From positions 1-64,000 of the forward strand of contig NZ_AKJD01000041.1 in the NCBI RefSeq assembly GCF_000282515.1: a stretch of 64,000 bases of DNA, read 5' to 3'. The stretch is from Pseudomonas sp. GM80 (GTDB lineage Bacteria > Pseudomonadota > Gammaproteobacteria > Pseudomonadales > Pseudomonadaceae). The position numbers were made by a program, and so were the translations under genes. The notes under the pieces are model-generated. The model worked only from the letters and a program-made list of their open reading frames with translations, did no database searches and was not told the origin of the DNA. Shown here one piece after another: positions 26,568 through 36,649 of the stretch (the first letter of the stretch is position 1; every line of letters starts with the position of its first letter).

Positions 26568-29132
26568 TTAGTTGAAAACGATTTCGTCGTTCTCGACCAC
26601 ACCCGTTGCCGTGTCGCCTGGCATGAAATGACCCGAGAGGATCAATTGCGCCAGCGGGTTTTCGATCCAGCGCTGAATCGCACGCTTCAACGGACGTGCG
26701 CCATAGACCGGGTCGTAGCCCACCGCAATCAGCTTATCCATCGCTTCCGGGCTCAGTTCCAGCTTCAGCTCACGCTCGGCCAGACGCGTACGTAGACGAC
26801 CCAACTGGATCTCGGTAATGCCTGCGATCTGATCCCGCGCCAGCGGCTCGAAGATCACCACTTCGTCGACCCGGTTGATGAACTCCGGACGGAAGTGCGA
26901 CGTCAGTGCATCCATTACCGCAGCACGCTGCGCTTCACGATCACCGACCAGTTCCTGGATCTGTACCGACCCCAGGTTCGAAGTCATCACGATCACCGTG
27001 TTGCGGAAGTCCACCGTACGGCCGTGGCTGTCGGTCAGGCGACCATCCTCAAGCACTTGCAGCAAGATGTTGAACACATCCGGGTGCGCCTTCTCGACCT
27101 CGTCCAGCAGGATCACCGAATAAGGCTTGCGACGCACCGCCTCGGTCAGGTAACCACCCTCTTCATAGCCAACATATCCCGGTGGCGCACCGATCAGACG
27201 CGCCACGGAATGTTTCTCCATGAACTCGGACATGTCGATCCGCACCATCGCCTCTTCAGTATCAAAGAGGAATTCGGCCAGCGCCTTGCACAGCTCGGTT
27301 TTACCGACACCGGTCGGGCCGAGGAACATGAACGAGCCGCTTGGGCGATTCGGGTCGGACAACCCGGCGCGCGAACGCCGTACTGCGTTCGCGACGGCGA
27401 CCACCGCCTCTTCCTGACCGATCACCCGTTTGTGCAACAGGCTTTCCATCTTCATCAACTTGTCGCGCTCGCCTTCGAGCATTTTCGACACGGGGATGCC
27501 GGTCCACTTCGACACGACCTCAGCGATCTCTTCCTCAGTCACCTTGCTGCGCAACAACTGGTTTTCGCTCTTGCCGTGCTGATCGACCATTTGCAGGCTG
27601 CGCTCCAGATCCGGGATCACCCCGTACTGCAACTCGGCCATGCGGTTCAGGTCGCCTTTACGGCGTGCCGCCTCCAGTTCCTGACGCGATTGTTCGATCT
27701 TCTGCTGAATCTGTGCAGAACCCTGCACCTCGGCTTTTTCCGAGTTCCAGATTTCTTCCAGATCGGAATACTCGCGTTCGAGACGGACGATTTCTTCCTG
27801 GAGTTTCTCCAGACGTTTCATCGCTGCTTCATCGCTTTCTTTCTTCAGCGCCTGGGATTCCACCTTCAACTGAATCAGGCGACGCTCCAGACGATCGAGC
27901 ACTTCCGGCTTGGAGTCGATTTCCATGCGGATGCGGCTCGCGGCCTCGTCAATCAGGTCGATGGCCTTGTCCGGCAGCTGCCGGTCAGTGATGTAGCGAT
28001 GGCTGAGCTTGGCCGCCGCAATGATCGCGCCGTCGGTGATCGCTACCTTGTGGTGAACCTCGTAGCGCTCCTTGAGGCCGCGCAGGATGGCGATGGTGTC
28101 TTCTTCGCTCGGTTCATCCACCAGGACTTTCTGGAAGCGTCGTTCGAGCGCCGCGTCCTTCTCTATATATTGGCGGTACTCGTTGAGCGTGGTCGCGCCA
28201 ACGCAGTGCAACTCGCCGCGCGCCAGTGCAGGCTTGAGCATGTTGCCGGCGTCCATCGAGCCTTCGCCCTTACCGGCGCCGACCATGGTGTGCAATTCGT
28301 CGATGAACAGAATGATCTGCCCTTCCTGCTTCGACAGCTCGTTGAGCAGCGATTTCAGGCGCTCTTCGAACTCACCGCGATACTTGGCACCGGCAATCAG
28401 CGCGCCCATATCGAGCGAGAGCAGACGCTTGCCTTTGAGGCCGTCCGGCACTTCGCCGTTGATGATGCGCTGCGCCAGACCTTCGGCGATCGCGGTTTTA
28501 CCCACACCAGGTTCACCGATCAGCACCGGGTTGTTCTTGGTGCGCCGTTGCAGAACCTGAATGGTGCGACGAATTTCGTCGTCACGGCCGATCACCGGAT
28601 CGAGCTTGCCGTCTTCGGCGCGCTTGGTCAGGTCGACGGTGTATTTATCCAGCGCCTGACGCGACTCCTCGTGGTTGGCGTCATTCACCGCTTCGCCGCC
28701 ACGCAGGTTGTTGATCGCGTTTTCCAGGGCTTTCTTGCTCACGCCCTGGCCGAGCAGCAACTTGCCGAGCTTGCTGTTCTCGTCCATCGCCGCGAGCAGC
28801 ACCAGTTCGCTGGAGATGAACTGGTCGCCCTTCTGCTGGGCCAGGCGATCGGCCTGATTGAGCAGGCGCGCCAGATCCTGCGACATGTTGACGTCGCCGG
28901 TCGGGTTCTGGATTTTCGGTAATTGGTCGAGCTCTTTGGTCAGCTCTTTGCGCAAGCTGTTGACGTCGAAGCCCACCTGCATCAGCAGAGGTTTGATCGA
29001 ACCACCCTGCTGTTCAAGCATGGCTTGCATCAAGTGCGCCGGCTCAATCGCCGGATGATCGTGGCCGACTGCCAACGACTGCGCGTCGGACAAGGCCAAC
29101 TGTAATTTGCTGGTTAAACGGTCTATTCGCAT
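26568..29132 (-). CDS. clpB: ATP-dependent disaggregase ClpB
   Basis: An 854-residue Hsp100 chaperone that, with DnaK, rescues aggregated proteins in the cytosol. In order: N-domain with Clp repeats ([22 protein letters not shown]), first AAA+ module with Walker A GEPGVGKT near residue 205, a long coiled-coil middle domain (about 400-520, rich in Glu/Lys/Arg heptads), and a second AAA+ module with GPTGVGKT near 605. The length is standard. A sigma-32-type promoter lies upstream and a strong terminator follows. Confidence 0.97.
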   Translation of the reverse strand: MRIDRLTSKLQLALSDAQSLAVGHDHPAIEPAHLMQAMLEQQGGSIKPLLMQVGFDVNSLRKELTKELDQLPKIQNPTGDVNMSQDLARLLNQADRLAQQKGDQFISSELVLLAAMDENSKLGKLLLGQGVSKKALENAINNLRGGEAVNDANHEESRQALDKYTVDLTKRAEDGKLDPVIGRDDEIRRTIQVLQRRTKNNPVLIGEPGVGKTAIAEGLAQRIINGEVPDGLKGKRLLSLDMGALIAGAKYRGEFEERLKSLLNELSKQEGQIILFIDELHTMVGAGKGEGSMDAGNMLKPALARGELHCVGATTLNEYRQYIEKDAALERRFQKVLVDEPSEEDTIAILRGLKERYEVHHKVAITDGAIIAAAKLSHRYITDRQLPDKAIDLIDEAASRIRMEIDSKPEVLDRLERRLIQLKVESQALKKESDEAAMKRLEKLQEEIVRLEREYSDLEEIWNSEKAEVQGSAQIQQKIEQSRQELEAARRKGDLNRMAELQYGVIPDLERSLQMVDQHGKSENQLLRSKVTEEEIAEVVSKWTGIPVSKMLEGERDKLMKMESLLHKRVIGQEEAVVAVANAVRRSRAGLSDPNRPSGSFMFLGPTGVGKTELCKALAEFLFDTEEAMVRIDMSEFMEKHSVARLIGAPPGYVGYEEGGYLTEAVRRKPYSVILLDEVEKAHPDVFNILLQVLEDGRLTDSHGRTVDFRNTVIVMTSNLGSVQIQELVGDREAQRAAVMDALTSHFRPEFINRVDEVVIFEPLARDQIAGITEIQLGRLRTRLAERELKLELSPEAMDKLIAVGYDPVYGARPLKRAIQRWIENPLAQLILSGHFMPGDTATGVVENDEIVFN

Positions 29133-29202
29133 AAGTCACCTTCCTTTTGAGCAGGCCGGACCTAAAAACCATCCTGAATAAAGAAACCTGCCAGATACCG
29201 CT

Positions 29203-29232
29203 ATAGATGCGGTCGATTCTGCAAGATTCAAG
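29203..29232 (-). promoter_or_regulatory. sigma-32 heat-shock promoter of clpB
   Basis: On the minus strand, CTTGAA, 14 bases, then CCGCATCTAT. This fits the RpoH consensus CTTGAA-N13/14-CCCCATNT with one clear mismatch in the -10. It lies about 75 bases before the clpB start, between the pgeF stop and clpB. Confidence 0.72.
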
Positions 29233-29261
29233 CGTCAGGCAGTTGATGCAGATCAGACAGT

Positions 29262-29984
29262 CTAGCGGGTGAGCCAGATGAGGGAGGCGAAGCGACCGGT
29301 GCGCGAGGCACGGCGATAGGAGAAGAAGCGCGGATCGGTCACGGTGCAGAAACCGCCACCATAAACAGCAGTGACACCGCGTTCAGCCAGACGCAGGCGC
29401 GCCAGCTTATAAATATCAGCCATGAACTTGCCGGCATTGGGGCTCGGTACAAAGGCGTCTGCCGCTGCGGGCAATTGGTTAATGAAGACTTCGCGCACTT
29501 CCGCGCCAACTTCAAAGGCTTGCGGGCCGATGGCCGGGCCGAGCCAGACCAAAACGTCTTTGGGCAGAACATCAAGGCTGTCGAGCGTCGCTTCAAGTAC
29601 ACCCGCCGCCAGACCACGCCAACCGGCATGGGCCGCCGCCACACGGGTGCCAGCACGATCGCAGAACAATGCTGGCAAACAATCCGCCGTCATCGCCGCA
29701 CAGGCAATACCGGGCGTTGCCGTCCAACTGGCGTCGGCGGTCGCAACAATGCCCGGATCAGCATGCGCCACGGCAATCCCGTGCACTTGCTGCAACCAGG
29801 CAGGCTGTATAGAGAAATGATCGGTCAGGCGCCGACGGTTCTCGGCAACAGCCTCGGGACGATCATCAACATGATCGCCCAGATTGAGGCTGTCGAACGG
29901 CGCCTCGCTGACACCGCCCTCGCGGGTGGTGACGCAGGCTTTGACGCTGGCCGGCGCGGGCCAGTCCGGCGTCAGCCAGTTCAT
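29262..29984 (-). CDS. pgeF: peptidoglycan editing factor PgeF (YfiH, laccase-fold)
   Basis: A 240-residue protein of the Cu/Zn-binding YfiH family. The E. coli member hydrolyses misincorporated amino acids from UDP-MurNAc precursors; older annotation calls it polyphenol oxidase. Family signatures are QVHGIAVAHAD near residue 65, MTADCLPALFCD near 97 and VAAAHAGWRGLAAGV near 115, which supply the metal-binding His and Cys. C-terminal DPRFFSYRRA is also typical. Its ATG overlaps the rluD stop by four bases, so it is translationally coupled to rluD. Confidence 0.92.
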   Translation of the reverse strand: MNWLTPDWPAPASVKACVTTREGGVSEAPFDSLNLGDHVDDRPEAVAENRRRLTDHFSIQPAWLQQVHGIAVAHADPGIVATADASWTATPGIACAAMTADCLPALFCDRAGTRVAAAHAGWRGLAAGVLEATLDSLDVLPKDVLVWLGPAIGPQAFEVGAEVREVFINQLPAAADAFVPSPNAGKFMADIYKLARLRLAERGVTAVYGGGFCTVTDPRFFSYRRASRTGRFASLIWLTR

Positions 29985-30943
29985 CCGATGAAGGCCTCGC
30001 GATCCTGTTTGAGCAGGGTCAGCAGCCAGACGAAATCTTCTGGCAGCGGCGATTCCCAGCTCATGCGTATACCGGTCGTCGGATGATCCAGTTCAAGAAA
30101 GCGCGCGTGCAGGGCCTGACGCGGGAAATGCTTGAGCGATTCAACCATGGTCGGGTTAGCGGCTGGCGGAATGCGGAAACGACCGCCGTACGCTGGATCG
30201 CCGACCAACGGGAAGTTGATGTGCGACATGTGTACGCGAATCTGGTGAGTACGACCGGTTTCCAGCTTCACCCGTACGTGGGTGTGCGAACGGAAACGCT
30301 CCAGCACGCGGTAGTGGCTGACGGCAGGCTTGCCGCCTTCCATCACTGCCATGCGCTGGCGCTGCTGGCCGTGGCGACCGATCGGGGCGTTGATCTTGCC
30401 ACCAGCCGTTACCACGCCAATCACGATGCACTCATAGATGCGGCTGACGCTGCGACTCTGCAATTGAGTAACAAGCTTTGTCTGCGCCTGAATGGTCTTG
30501 GCCACCACCATCAGACCGGTGGTGTCCTTGTCCAGGCGATGCACGATGCCGGCGCGCGGGACATTGATGATGTCCGGCACGTGGTGCAGCAAGGCGTTGA
30601 GCAGCGTGCCATCGGCGTGACCGGCAGCCGGGTGTACCACCAGGCCCGCGGGCTTGTTGATCACCAGAATGTCGTCGTCTTCGTAGACGATGTCGAGCTC
30701 GATGTCCTGGGCGATCCACTCGCCCTGGGCTTCCTGCTCGGCAGTCAGCTCAAGGATGGCACCGCCGTGCACGATGTCGCGAGGGCGGATGACCGCCCCG
30801 TCCACAGTCAGGCGACCTTCTTTGATCCAGGCGGAAAGGCGCGAGCGAGAGTGCTCAGCGAAGAGTTGGGCAGCGACTTGATCGAGGCGTTGGCCGCCCA
30901 ATTCGGACGGCACCTCTGCGCGAAGTTCAATTTTATCGGACAT
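29981..30943 (-). CDS. rluD: 23S rRNA pseudouridine synthase RluD
   Basis: A 320-residue enzyme that makes pseudouridines 1911, 1915 and 1917 of 23S rRNA, needed for ribosome assembly. An N-terminal S4 RNA-binding domain (LGGQRLDQVAAQLF .. SRLSAWIKEGRLTVDG) precedes the catalytic domain, with D138 in HRLDKDTTGL as the nucleophile and GRTHQIRVH near residue 225. The ATG at 30943 fits the family start MSDKIELRAEVP. It is divergent from bamD and coupled to pgeF downstream, an order shared by many gammaproteobacteria. Confidence 0.95.
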   Translation of the reverse strand: MSDKIELRAEVPSELGGQRLDQVAAQLFAEHSRSRLSAWIKEGRLTVDGAVIRPRDIVHGGAILELTAEQEAQGEWIAQDIELDIVYEDDDILVINKPAGLVVHPAAGHADGTLLNALLHHVPDIINVPRAGIVHRLDKDTTGLMVVAKTIQAQTKLVTQLQSRSVSRIYECIVIGVVTAGGKINAPIGRHGQQRQRMAVMEGGKPAVSHYRVLERFRSHTHVRVKLETGRTHQIRVHMSHINFPLVGDPAYGGRFRIPPAANPTMVESLKHFPRQALHARFLELDHPTTGIRMSWESPLPEDFVWLLTLLKQDREAFIG

Positions 30944-31094
30944 GCTCTGACTGTGCGTCGGCACAGCTTTTGGTTTCGGCTGCGCGCTTGTGGTTAAATA
31001 CGGCGTCTTTTGCCCCGAGGCTTTTCAACGGGGCGCTCATCATAACAGGACGGCCCCGCCCAAGACAGCGGCCGTCATAGGGACGCAAGCCGCC

Positions 31095-32111
31095 ATGCAA
31101 GTGAAACACCTGCTGCTGATCGCCATCCTCGCATTGACCGCTGCTTGCTCATCGAAGGAAGTCGTAGACGAAAACCTCAGCGAAGCCGAGCTGTATCAGC
31201 AGGCTCAGACTGACCTGGACAACAACAGCTACACCAGCGCCACAGCCAAGCTGAAGGCTCTGGAGTCGCGTTATCCGTTCGGTCGCTACGCCGATCAGGC
31301 ACAGCTGGAGCTGATCTACGCCAACTATAAGAACGCCGAGCCGGAAGCTGCCAAGTCCGCCGCCGAGCGTTTCATTCGTTTGCATCCGCAGCACCCGAAC
31401 GTGGATTACGCGTACTACTTGAAAGGTCTGACTTCTTTCGACCAGGACGTTGGCCTGCTGGCGCGCTTCCTGCCGCTGGACATGACCAAGCGTGACCCGG
31501 GCGCCGCGCGCGACTCGTACAACGAGTTCGCCCAGCTGACCAGCCGCTACCCGAACAGCCGCTACGCGCCGGACGCCAAGCAGCGCATGATCTACCTGCG
31601 CAACCTGCTGGCAGCCTACGAAATCCACGTGGCCGACTACTACCTGACCCGTCAGGCGTATGTCGCTGCTGCCAACCGTGGCCGCTATGTAGTGGAAAAC
31701 TTCCAGGAAACCCCATCGGTCGGTGACGGCCTGGCGGTAATGACTGAGGCTTACCAGCGTCTGCACCTGGACGAACTGGCCAACACCAGTCTGGAAACCC
31801 TGAAGCTCAACTACCCGAATCACCCGAACCTGCAAGACGGCCAGTTCGTGCCACGGGTTGCCGAAGCCGACAACCGTTCGTTCCTGAGCAAGGCAACCCT
31901 CGGTCTGATCGAGTCGCGTCCACCGCTGCCACCAGGCGAGACCCGCGCCAACCAGGACGTGCAGAAGCAGTTCCAGGACGCGAAAGACGCGATCCCGAAC
32001 GAGCTCAAGCCTAAAGACGAAAACGGCGACGTGATCGAAGAGCCTGAGCCTGAGTCGAGCGACACTGACCGTTCGTGGTTCAGCTACATGACCTTCGGCG
32101 TGTTCGACTGA
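31095..32111 (+). CDS. bamD: outer-membrane assembly lipoprotein BamD
   Basis: A 338-residue lipoprotein of the BAM complex that inserts beta-barrel proteins into the outer membrane. The signal peptide [18 protein letters not shown] ends in a good lipobox (LTAAC), and tetratricopeptide repeats follow ([19 protein letters not shown] .., [19 protein letters not shown] .., [18 protein letters not shown] type). The C-terminal tail beyond residue 265 is acidic and Pro-rich ([19 protein letters not shown]) and longer than in E. coli. It is divergent from rluD and ends at a strong terminator. Confidence 0.95.
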   Translation: MQVKHLLLIAILALTAACSSKEVVDENLSEAELYQQAQTDLDNNSYTSATAKLKALESRYPFGRYADQAQLELIYANYKNAEPEAAKSAAERFIRLHPQHPNVDYAYYLKGLTSFDQDVGLLARFLPLDMTKRDPGAARDSYNEFAQLTSRYPNSRYAPDAKQRMIYLRNLLAAYEIHVADYYLTRQAYVAAANRGRYVVENFQETPSVGDGLAVMTEAYQRLHLDELANTSLETLKLNYPNHPNLQDGQFVPRVAEADNRSFLSKATLGLIESRPPLPPGETRANQDVQKQFQDAKDAIPNELKPKDENGDVIEEPEPESSDTDRSWFSYMTFGVFD

Positions 32112-32128
32112 TCACACCGCCGGTACAG

Positions 32129-32158
32129 AAAAGGGAGATCTGCGGATCTCCCTTTTTC
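32129..32158 (+). terminator. terminator of bamD
   Basis: Hairpin AAAGGGAGATC-tgcg-GATCTCCCTTTTT, 18 bases after the bamD stop. Confidence 0.92.
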
Positions 32159-32237
32159 ATTTCCGCGCTTTAATCCCCTGTGCGCTGCTCGGGTCCTTGG
32201 CTAAACTGCCGGATCATCAGTCGAAAAGCCGCTCATC

Positions 32238-32480
32238 ATGCTTCGTTTATTGTTCTGGATCGCCGTGATCTTCGCCGCCATTTGGCTGTGGCGTAAATTC
32301 AAGGCACCTGCCGCGCCCTCTCAATCCAATCGTGCCCCTTGCGAGCAGGACGCATCGCCGATGGTGCGCTGCGCCCACTGCGGTGTGCATTTGCCGCGCG
32401 ACCGCGCACTCGGCGTTCAACAACAGTGGTATTGCAGCCAGGCTCACCTCGAGCAAGGCCCGGGCGCCAGTGATCGCTGA
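32238..32480 (+). CDS. small zinc-ribbon membrane protein (PP0621 family)
   Basis: An 80-residue protein with an N-terminal membrane helix (LLFWIAVIFAAIWLW) and a short cytoplasmic metal-binding segment carrying CAHCGVHLPRDRAL .. WYCSQAH, like a degenerate zinc ribbon. The match to the PP0621 family is from memory. Its end overlaps the GTG start of pilS by 11 bases, so it is co-translated with the sensor kinase. A link to PilS function is possible but unproven. Confidence 0.82.
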   Translation: MLRLLFWIAVIFAAIWLWRKFKAPAAPSQSNRAPCEQDASPMVRCAHCGVHLPRDRALGVQQQWYCSQAHLEQGPGASDR

Positions 32481-34059
32481 GGCCACTCACGCCGACAGCA
32501 AACAGGCGCAGCGGCTGCTGCGCCTTTATCATCTCTACCGATTAAGCGTCGGCATCACCCTGGTGTTGCTGATCTCCAGCAACATGGACAACCGCCTGCT
32601 GACGTCGATCGACGACGACTTGCTGCGCAGCGGCAGTTGGCTGTACCTGGTGCTGAACATTTTGCTGGTGGTGTTTCTCGAGAACACCCGGCGCCCGGCG
32701 CAGCTGTTCAGCCTGGCGCTGGTTGATGTCTTGCTGCTGTGCGGCCTGTTCTACGCCGCCGGCGGTGTCGCCAGCGCGATTGGCAACCTGCTGATCGTTT
32801 CGGTCGCGATCAGCAACACCCTGCTGCGCCGACGCATTGGCTTGCTGATCGCCGCCATTGGCGCCCTCGGCATTGTCGGTTCAAGCTTTCTGCTGGGTTT
32901 CAGCCACCCGTTGAGTGCCAACGATTACTTGCAGGCCGGCACGCTCGGCGCCTTATGCTTTGCCGCATCGCTGCTGGTGCAAGGGCTGATCCGTCGCCTC
33001 GAAGTCAGCGAAACACTGGCCGAGCAGCGCGCCAGCGAAGTGGTCGGCCTGGAAGCACTGAACGCACTGATCCTGCAACGCATGCGCACCGGCATTCTGG
33101 TGCTCGACGCAGAACGACGGGTGCAACTGGCCAACCACAGCGCCCAGACCTTGCTCGCGCAAACGCACCTTCAGGGTCACTTGATCGACGACTACGCACC
33201 GGCGCTGGTCGATCGCCTGCAATTGTGGATGAACAACCCGACCCTACGCCCGCAAAGCCTGAAGATCGCCGGTAACGGCCTCGAACTGCAACCGAACTTC
33301 ATTGCTCTGGAACAGAGCCCGAACCAGCAAACCCTGGTGTTCCTCGAAGACCTCGCGCAAGTCGCCCAGCAAGCCCAGCAATTGAAGCTTGCCGCGCTCG
33401 GGCGCCTGACTGCCGGCATCTCCCATGAAATTCGCAATCCACTGGGCGCCATCAGTCATGCCGCGCAGCTATTGGGTGAATCCGAGGAACTCGACAGCGC
33501 CGATCGGCGTCTGACGCAGATCATTCAAGATCACTCCCAGCGCATGAATCGAGTCATCGAAAACGTCCTGCAACTGTCCCGCCGTCAGCAAAGTGCACCG
33601 CAACGGCTGGATCTCAAGCCGTGGCTGGAAAACTTCGTCGTCGAAAGCCGCGAACAGGCCACCGAGCGCCAGCAGATCCATCTGCGGATCAACTCGGGTG
33701 AATTCGCCACGCTGATGGACCCCAACCAGCTCACGCAAATTCTCGACAATCTGTTGCGCAACGGCTGGCGCCACAGCGCCCTGCTGCACGATCAGGCTGA
33801 GGTCTGGTTGTCCCTGTTCGTCGATACCGACAGCCAGTTGGCGGTACTTGAAGTGCAGGACAATGGCCCCGGCGTACCTGCCGCAGAACAGGCCCATCTG
33901 TTCGAACCGTTCTTCACCACCAGCAACCAGGGCACCGGCCTTGGGCTTTATCTGTCCCGTGAGCTGTGCGAAAGCAACCAAGCGCGCCTAGACTTTCAAT
34001 CACGCCAAGGCGGCGGCTGCTTTCGCATCACCTTTGCTCACGGACGGAAACAAAGTTGA
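32470..34059 (+). CDS. pilS: sensor histidine kinase PilS
   Basis: A 529-residue inner-membrane sensor kinase that controls pilin transcription with PilR. The N-terminal six-helix region (VGITLVLLISS, GSWLYLVLNILLVVFLE, FSLALVDVLLLCGLFYAAGG and others) is followed by a PAS-like domain, then the HisKA motif with phospho-accepting H319 (GISHEIRNPLGA) and the HATPase N/G boxes (LDNLLRNGWRHS, VQDNGPGVP, GTGLGLYLSREL). The GTG start at 32470 overlaps the upstream small gene and agrees with the P. aeruginosa start region. The stop overlaps the TTG of pilR. Confidence 0.93.
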   Translation: MIAEATHADSKQAQRLLRLYHLYRLSVGITLVLLISSNMDNRLLTSIDDDLLRSGSWLYLVLNILLVVFLENTRRPAQLFSLALVDVLLLCGLFYAAGGVASAIGNLLIVSVAISNTLLRRRIGLLIAAIGALGIVGSSFLLGFSHPLSANDYLQAGTLGALCFAASLLVQGLIRRLEVSETLAEQRASEVVGLEALNALILQRMRTGILVLDAERRVQLANHSAQTLLAQTHLQGHLIDDYAPALVDRLQLWMNNPTLRPQSLKIAGNGLELQPNFIALEQSPNQQTLVFLEDLAQVAQQAQQLKLAALGRLTAGISHEIRNPLGAISHAAQLLGESEELDSADRRLTQIIQDHSQRMNRVIENVLQLSRRQQSAPQRLDLKPWLENFVVESREQATERQQIHLRINSGEFATLMDPNQLTQILDNLLRNGWRHSALLHDQAEVWLSLFVDTDSQLAVLEVQDNGPGVPAAEQAHLFEPFFTTSNQGTGLGLYLSRELCESNQARLDFQSRQGGGCFRITFAHGRKQS

Positions 34060-35402
34060 ACACGAGCCCACGGCAAAAAATCCTTATCGTCGACGACGAA
34101 CCCGATATCCGCGAACTCCTGGAAATCACCCTGGGCCGGATGAAACTCGACACCTACAGCGCCCGCAATCTGGCGGAGGCTCAAGCGCTGTTGCACCGTG
34201 AGTCATTCGACCTGTGCCTGACCGACATGCGCCTGCCCGACGGCACGGGGCTGGAACTGGTGCAGCACATTCAGCAGCGTTATCCACAATTGCCCGTGGC
34301 GATGATCACCGCGTACGGCAGCCTGGAAACGGCGATCAACGCACTCAAGGCCGGGGCGTTCGACTTCCTTACCAAACCGGTGGACCTCACGCGCCTGCGC
34401 GAACTGGTCGGCGCTGCCCTGCGCATGCCGGCCGTGGGCGGGGTTTGCACCTCGATTGATCGACGGCTGCTGGGCGATTCACAGCCGATGCGTAACCTGC
34501 GCAAACAGATCGACAAACTCGCCCGCAGTCAGGCACCGGTTTACATCAGCGGCGAGTCCGGCAGCGGCAAAGAACTGGTCGCTCGGCTGATCCACGAACA
34601 AGGTCCACGTGCCAGCCAACCGTTCGTACCGGTGAACTGCGGGGCGATTCCCTCGGAGCTGATGGAAAGCGAATTCTTCGGCCACCGCAAAGGCAGTTTC
34701 ACTGGCGCGGTCGAAGACAAACCGGGGCTATTCCAGGCCGCGCACGGCGGCACGTTGTTTCTCGATGAAGTGGCGGACTTGCCGCTGTCGATGCAGGTGA
34801 AACTGCTGCGCGCGATCCAGGAGAAAGCCGTGCGCAGTGTCGGCGGGCAGCAGGAAAGCGTGGTCGATGTGCGGATTTTGTGCGCCACGCACAAGGACCT
34901 CGACGCCGAAGTGGCGGCCGAGCGTTTTCGCCAGGATCTCTATTACCGCTTGAACGTGATCGAACTGCGCGTGCCGTCGTTGCGTGAGCGCCGTGATGAC
35001 ATCGAAGTGCTGGCGGCGCATATGCTCAAGCGTTTGGCCAAGGACAGCGGCCAAGCGGCCGCGCGCCTACATCCACAGGCGTTGGAAGCGCTGAAGAATT
35101 ATCGCTTTCCCGGAAATGTGCGCGAGCTGGAGAACGTGCTTGAGCGGGCACATACCCTGTGTGAAAACCGCACGATCGAGGCAGAGGATTTGCGCTTGAG
35201 CGAGGGCAATTGCGCGGCGGAAGGCGGCATTGCCGATCTGACGCAGATCGATAACCTGGAAGATTATCTGGAGAACGTCGAACGCAAACTGATTCTGCAG
35301 GCGCTGGAAGAAACCCGCTGGAATCGTACGGCGGCCGCGCAGCGGTTGAGTCTTTCGTTTCGGTCGATGCGCTACAGGTTGAAAAAACTCGGCCTGGATT
35401 AA
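34056..35402 (+). CDS. pilR: sigma-54-dependent response regulator PilR
   Basis: A 448-residue NtrC-type activator. The receiver domain has phospho-acceptor D57 (LTDMRLPDG). The AAA+ domain has Walker A GESGSGKE at 166-173 and the sigma-54 contact loop GSFTGA at 213-218 (Ser in place of the common Ala). A Fis-type HTH sits at the C-terminus (WNRTAAAQRLSLSFRSMRYR). The only start that keeps the whole receiver is TTG at 34056, inside the TTGA overlap with pilS, which suggests coupled and weak initiation. The pilA promoter in this window is the expected target. Confidence 0.94.
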   Translation: MNTSPRQKILIVDDEPDIRELLEITLGRMKLDTYSARNLAEAQALLHRESFDLCLTDMRLPDGTGLELVQHIQQRYPQLPVAMITAYGSLETAINALKAGAFDFLTKPVDLTRLRELVGAALRMPAVGGVCTSIDRRLLGDSQPMRNLRKQIDKLARSQAPVYISGESGSGKELVARLIHEQGPRASQPFVPVNCGAIPSELMESEFFGHRKGSFTGAVEDKPGLFQAAHGGTLFLDEVADLPLSMQVKLLRAIQEKAVRSVGGQQESVVDVRILCATHKDLDAEVAAERFRQDLYYRLNVIELRVPSLRERRDDIEVLAAHMLKRLAKDSGQAAARLHPQALEALKNYRFPGNVRELENVLERAHTLCENRTIEAEDLRLSEGNCAAEGGIADLTQIDNLEDYLENVERKLILQALEETRWNRTAAAQRLSLSFRSMRYRLKKLGLD

Positions 35403-35406
35403 ATCG

Positions 35407-35488
35407 CAAAAGATCGCAGCCTTCGGCAGCTCCTACAGGAAACGCGCTCCAATGTAGGAGCTGCCGAAGGCTGCGATCTTTTGATCTT
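35407..35488. repeat. REP pair, arms facing outward
   Basis: Two copies of the GATCGCAGCC..CAGCTCCTACA element around CAGGAAACGCGCTCCAATG, nearly the same arrangement and centre as the pair at 7561-7644. It lies between the convergent pilR and thiO genes. Confidence 0.88.
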
Positions 35489-35491
35489 TCT

Positions 35492-36592
35492 TTAGATCCG
35501 GCCCTCAGGCGCATACGGCGCCGGATCAATAATCGGCGCCCTGCCCAGCATCACATCGGCAAACAACTGGCACGACGCCGGCGCCAGCACCAATCCATTG
35601 CGGTAATGCCCGCAATTCAACCACAAGCCATCAAACCCCGGCACCCGGCCAATGTACGGAATCCCCTCGGGAGAGCCCGGACGCAACCCCGCCCAATGCC
35701 CGACGACTTCTGCATCCGCCAACGCTGGCAACAACTCGACCGCTGAAGCCTTGAGACTTTCCAGCGCCACCTCGGTCGGCGTCTTGTCGTAGCCTTCGTG
35801 CTCCAGCGTACTGCCGATCAGGATATGCCCGTCGCGGCGCGGGATCGCATAACGTCCTTTGGCCAATACCATGCTCGGCAAAAAGTCCGCCGCGCACTTG
35901 TAGAGAATCATCTGGCCTTTGACCGGTTCGACCGGCAGCGTCAGATCCAGCGTCTTGAGCAGATCACCGCTCCACGCCCCCGCCGTCAGCACCACCTGAT
36001 CGCCCTCGATCACACCCGTGGACGTCTGCACACCGACCACCCGCGCGCCCTCGCGGACAAACCCGCTGACTTCGCACTGTTCGTGAATGGTCACGTTCGG
36101 CAAGGCCTGCAGCGCTGCCTTCAGCGATTTCACCAAGCGTGGATTGCGTACATTGGCCACATCCGCCATGTAGATCGCCCGCGAGAATCCACTGCCGAGC
36201 ACTGGCACCGCATCGTGCGCCGCCGAGATATCCACAGCCCGCAGCGGACGGTTTTCCCGCTCGGCCCAGGCCAGCGCCTCGGCCTCATCGTCCAGGTCCA
36301 GCCAGTACAGGCCGGTGGTGTGCACTTCTGGATCAACCCCAGTGTCGGCAAATAGGCGCGCGCCGAGCTGTGGATAAAAATCCTGCGACCAATGCGCCAG
36401 CGCGGTAACGGCCGGGCTATACCGCCACGGGTACAACGGCGAAACGATACCGCCACCCGCCCAGGACGATTCCTGGCCGAGATTCGAACGATCGAGCAGC
36501 ACCACGCTGCGCACTTCGGAGGCGAGATTGTAGGCGGTCAGCAGGCCAATCACCCCGCCACCGACAATCACCACTTGCTGTTGCCTGGTCAT
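35492..36592 (-). CDS. thiO: glycine oxidase ThiO (FAD-dependent amino acid oxidase)
   Basis: A 366-residue flavoprotein of the D-amino acid oxidase family. ThiO oxidises glycine to the imine used for the thiazole of thiamine. The FAD-binding fold VVIVGGGVIGLLTAYNLA is at the N-terminus, with ESSWAGGGIVSPLYPWRY near residue 40 and the C-terminal GHYRNGLVLAPAS segment typical of ThiO. No other thiamine gene is in the window, so a broader D-amino acid oxidase role cannot be excluded. It sits between pilR and pilE, as its counterpart does beside pilR in P. aeruginosa. Confidence 0.85.
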   Translation of the reverse strand: MTRQQQVVIVGGGVIGLLTAYNLASEVRSVVLLDRSNLGQESSWAGGGIVSPLYPWRYSPAVTALAHWSQDFYPQLGARLFADTGVDPEVHTTGLYWLDLDDEAEALAWAERENRPLRAVDISAAHDAVPVLGSGFSRAIYMADVANVRNPRLVKSLKAALQALPNVTIHEQCEVSGFVREGARVVGVQTSTGVIEGDQVVLTAGAWSGDLLKTLDLTLPVEPVKGQMILYKCAADFLPSMVLAKGRYAIPRRDGHILIGSTLEHEGYDKTPTEVALESLKASAVELLPALADAEVVGHWAGLRPGSPEGIPYIGRVPGFDGLWLNCGHYRNGLVLAPASCQLFADVMLGRAPIIDPAPYAPEGRI

Positions 36593-36649
36593 GTTTGATC
36601 CAACCGTAAAAAAGACAGTGGGCGCAAAAGGCGCCCGAAAGAAAGCGCC

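Noticed and set aside
26895..28922. 675-codon open frame on the plus strand
   Set aside because: Antisense shadow of clpB; no family resemblance, and the clpB frame is certain.
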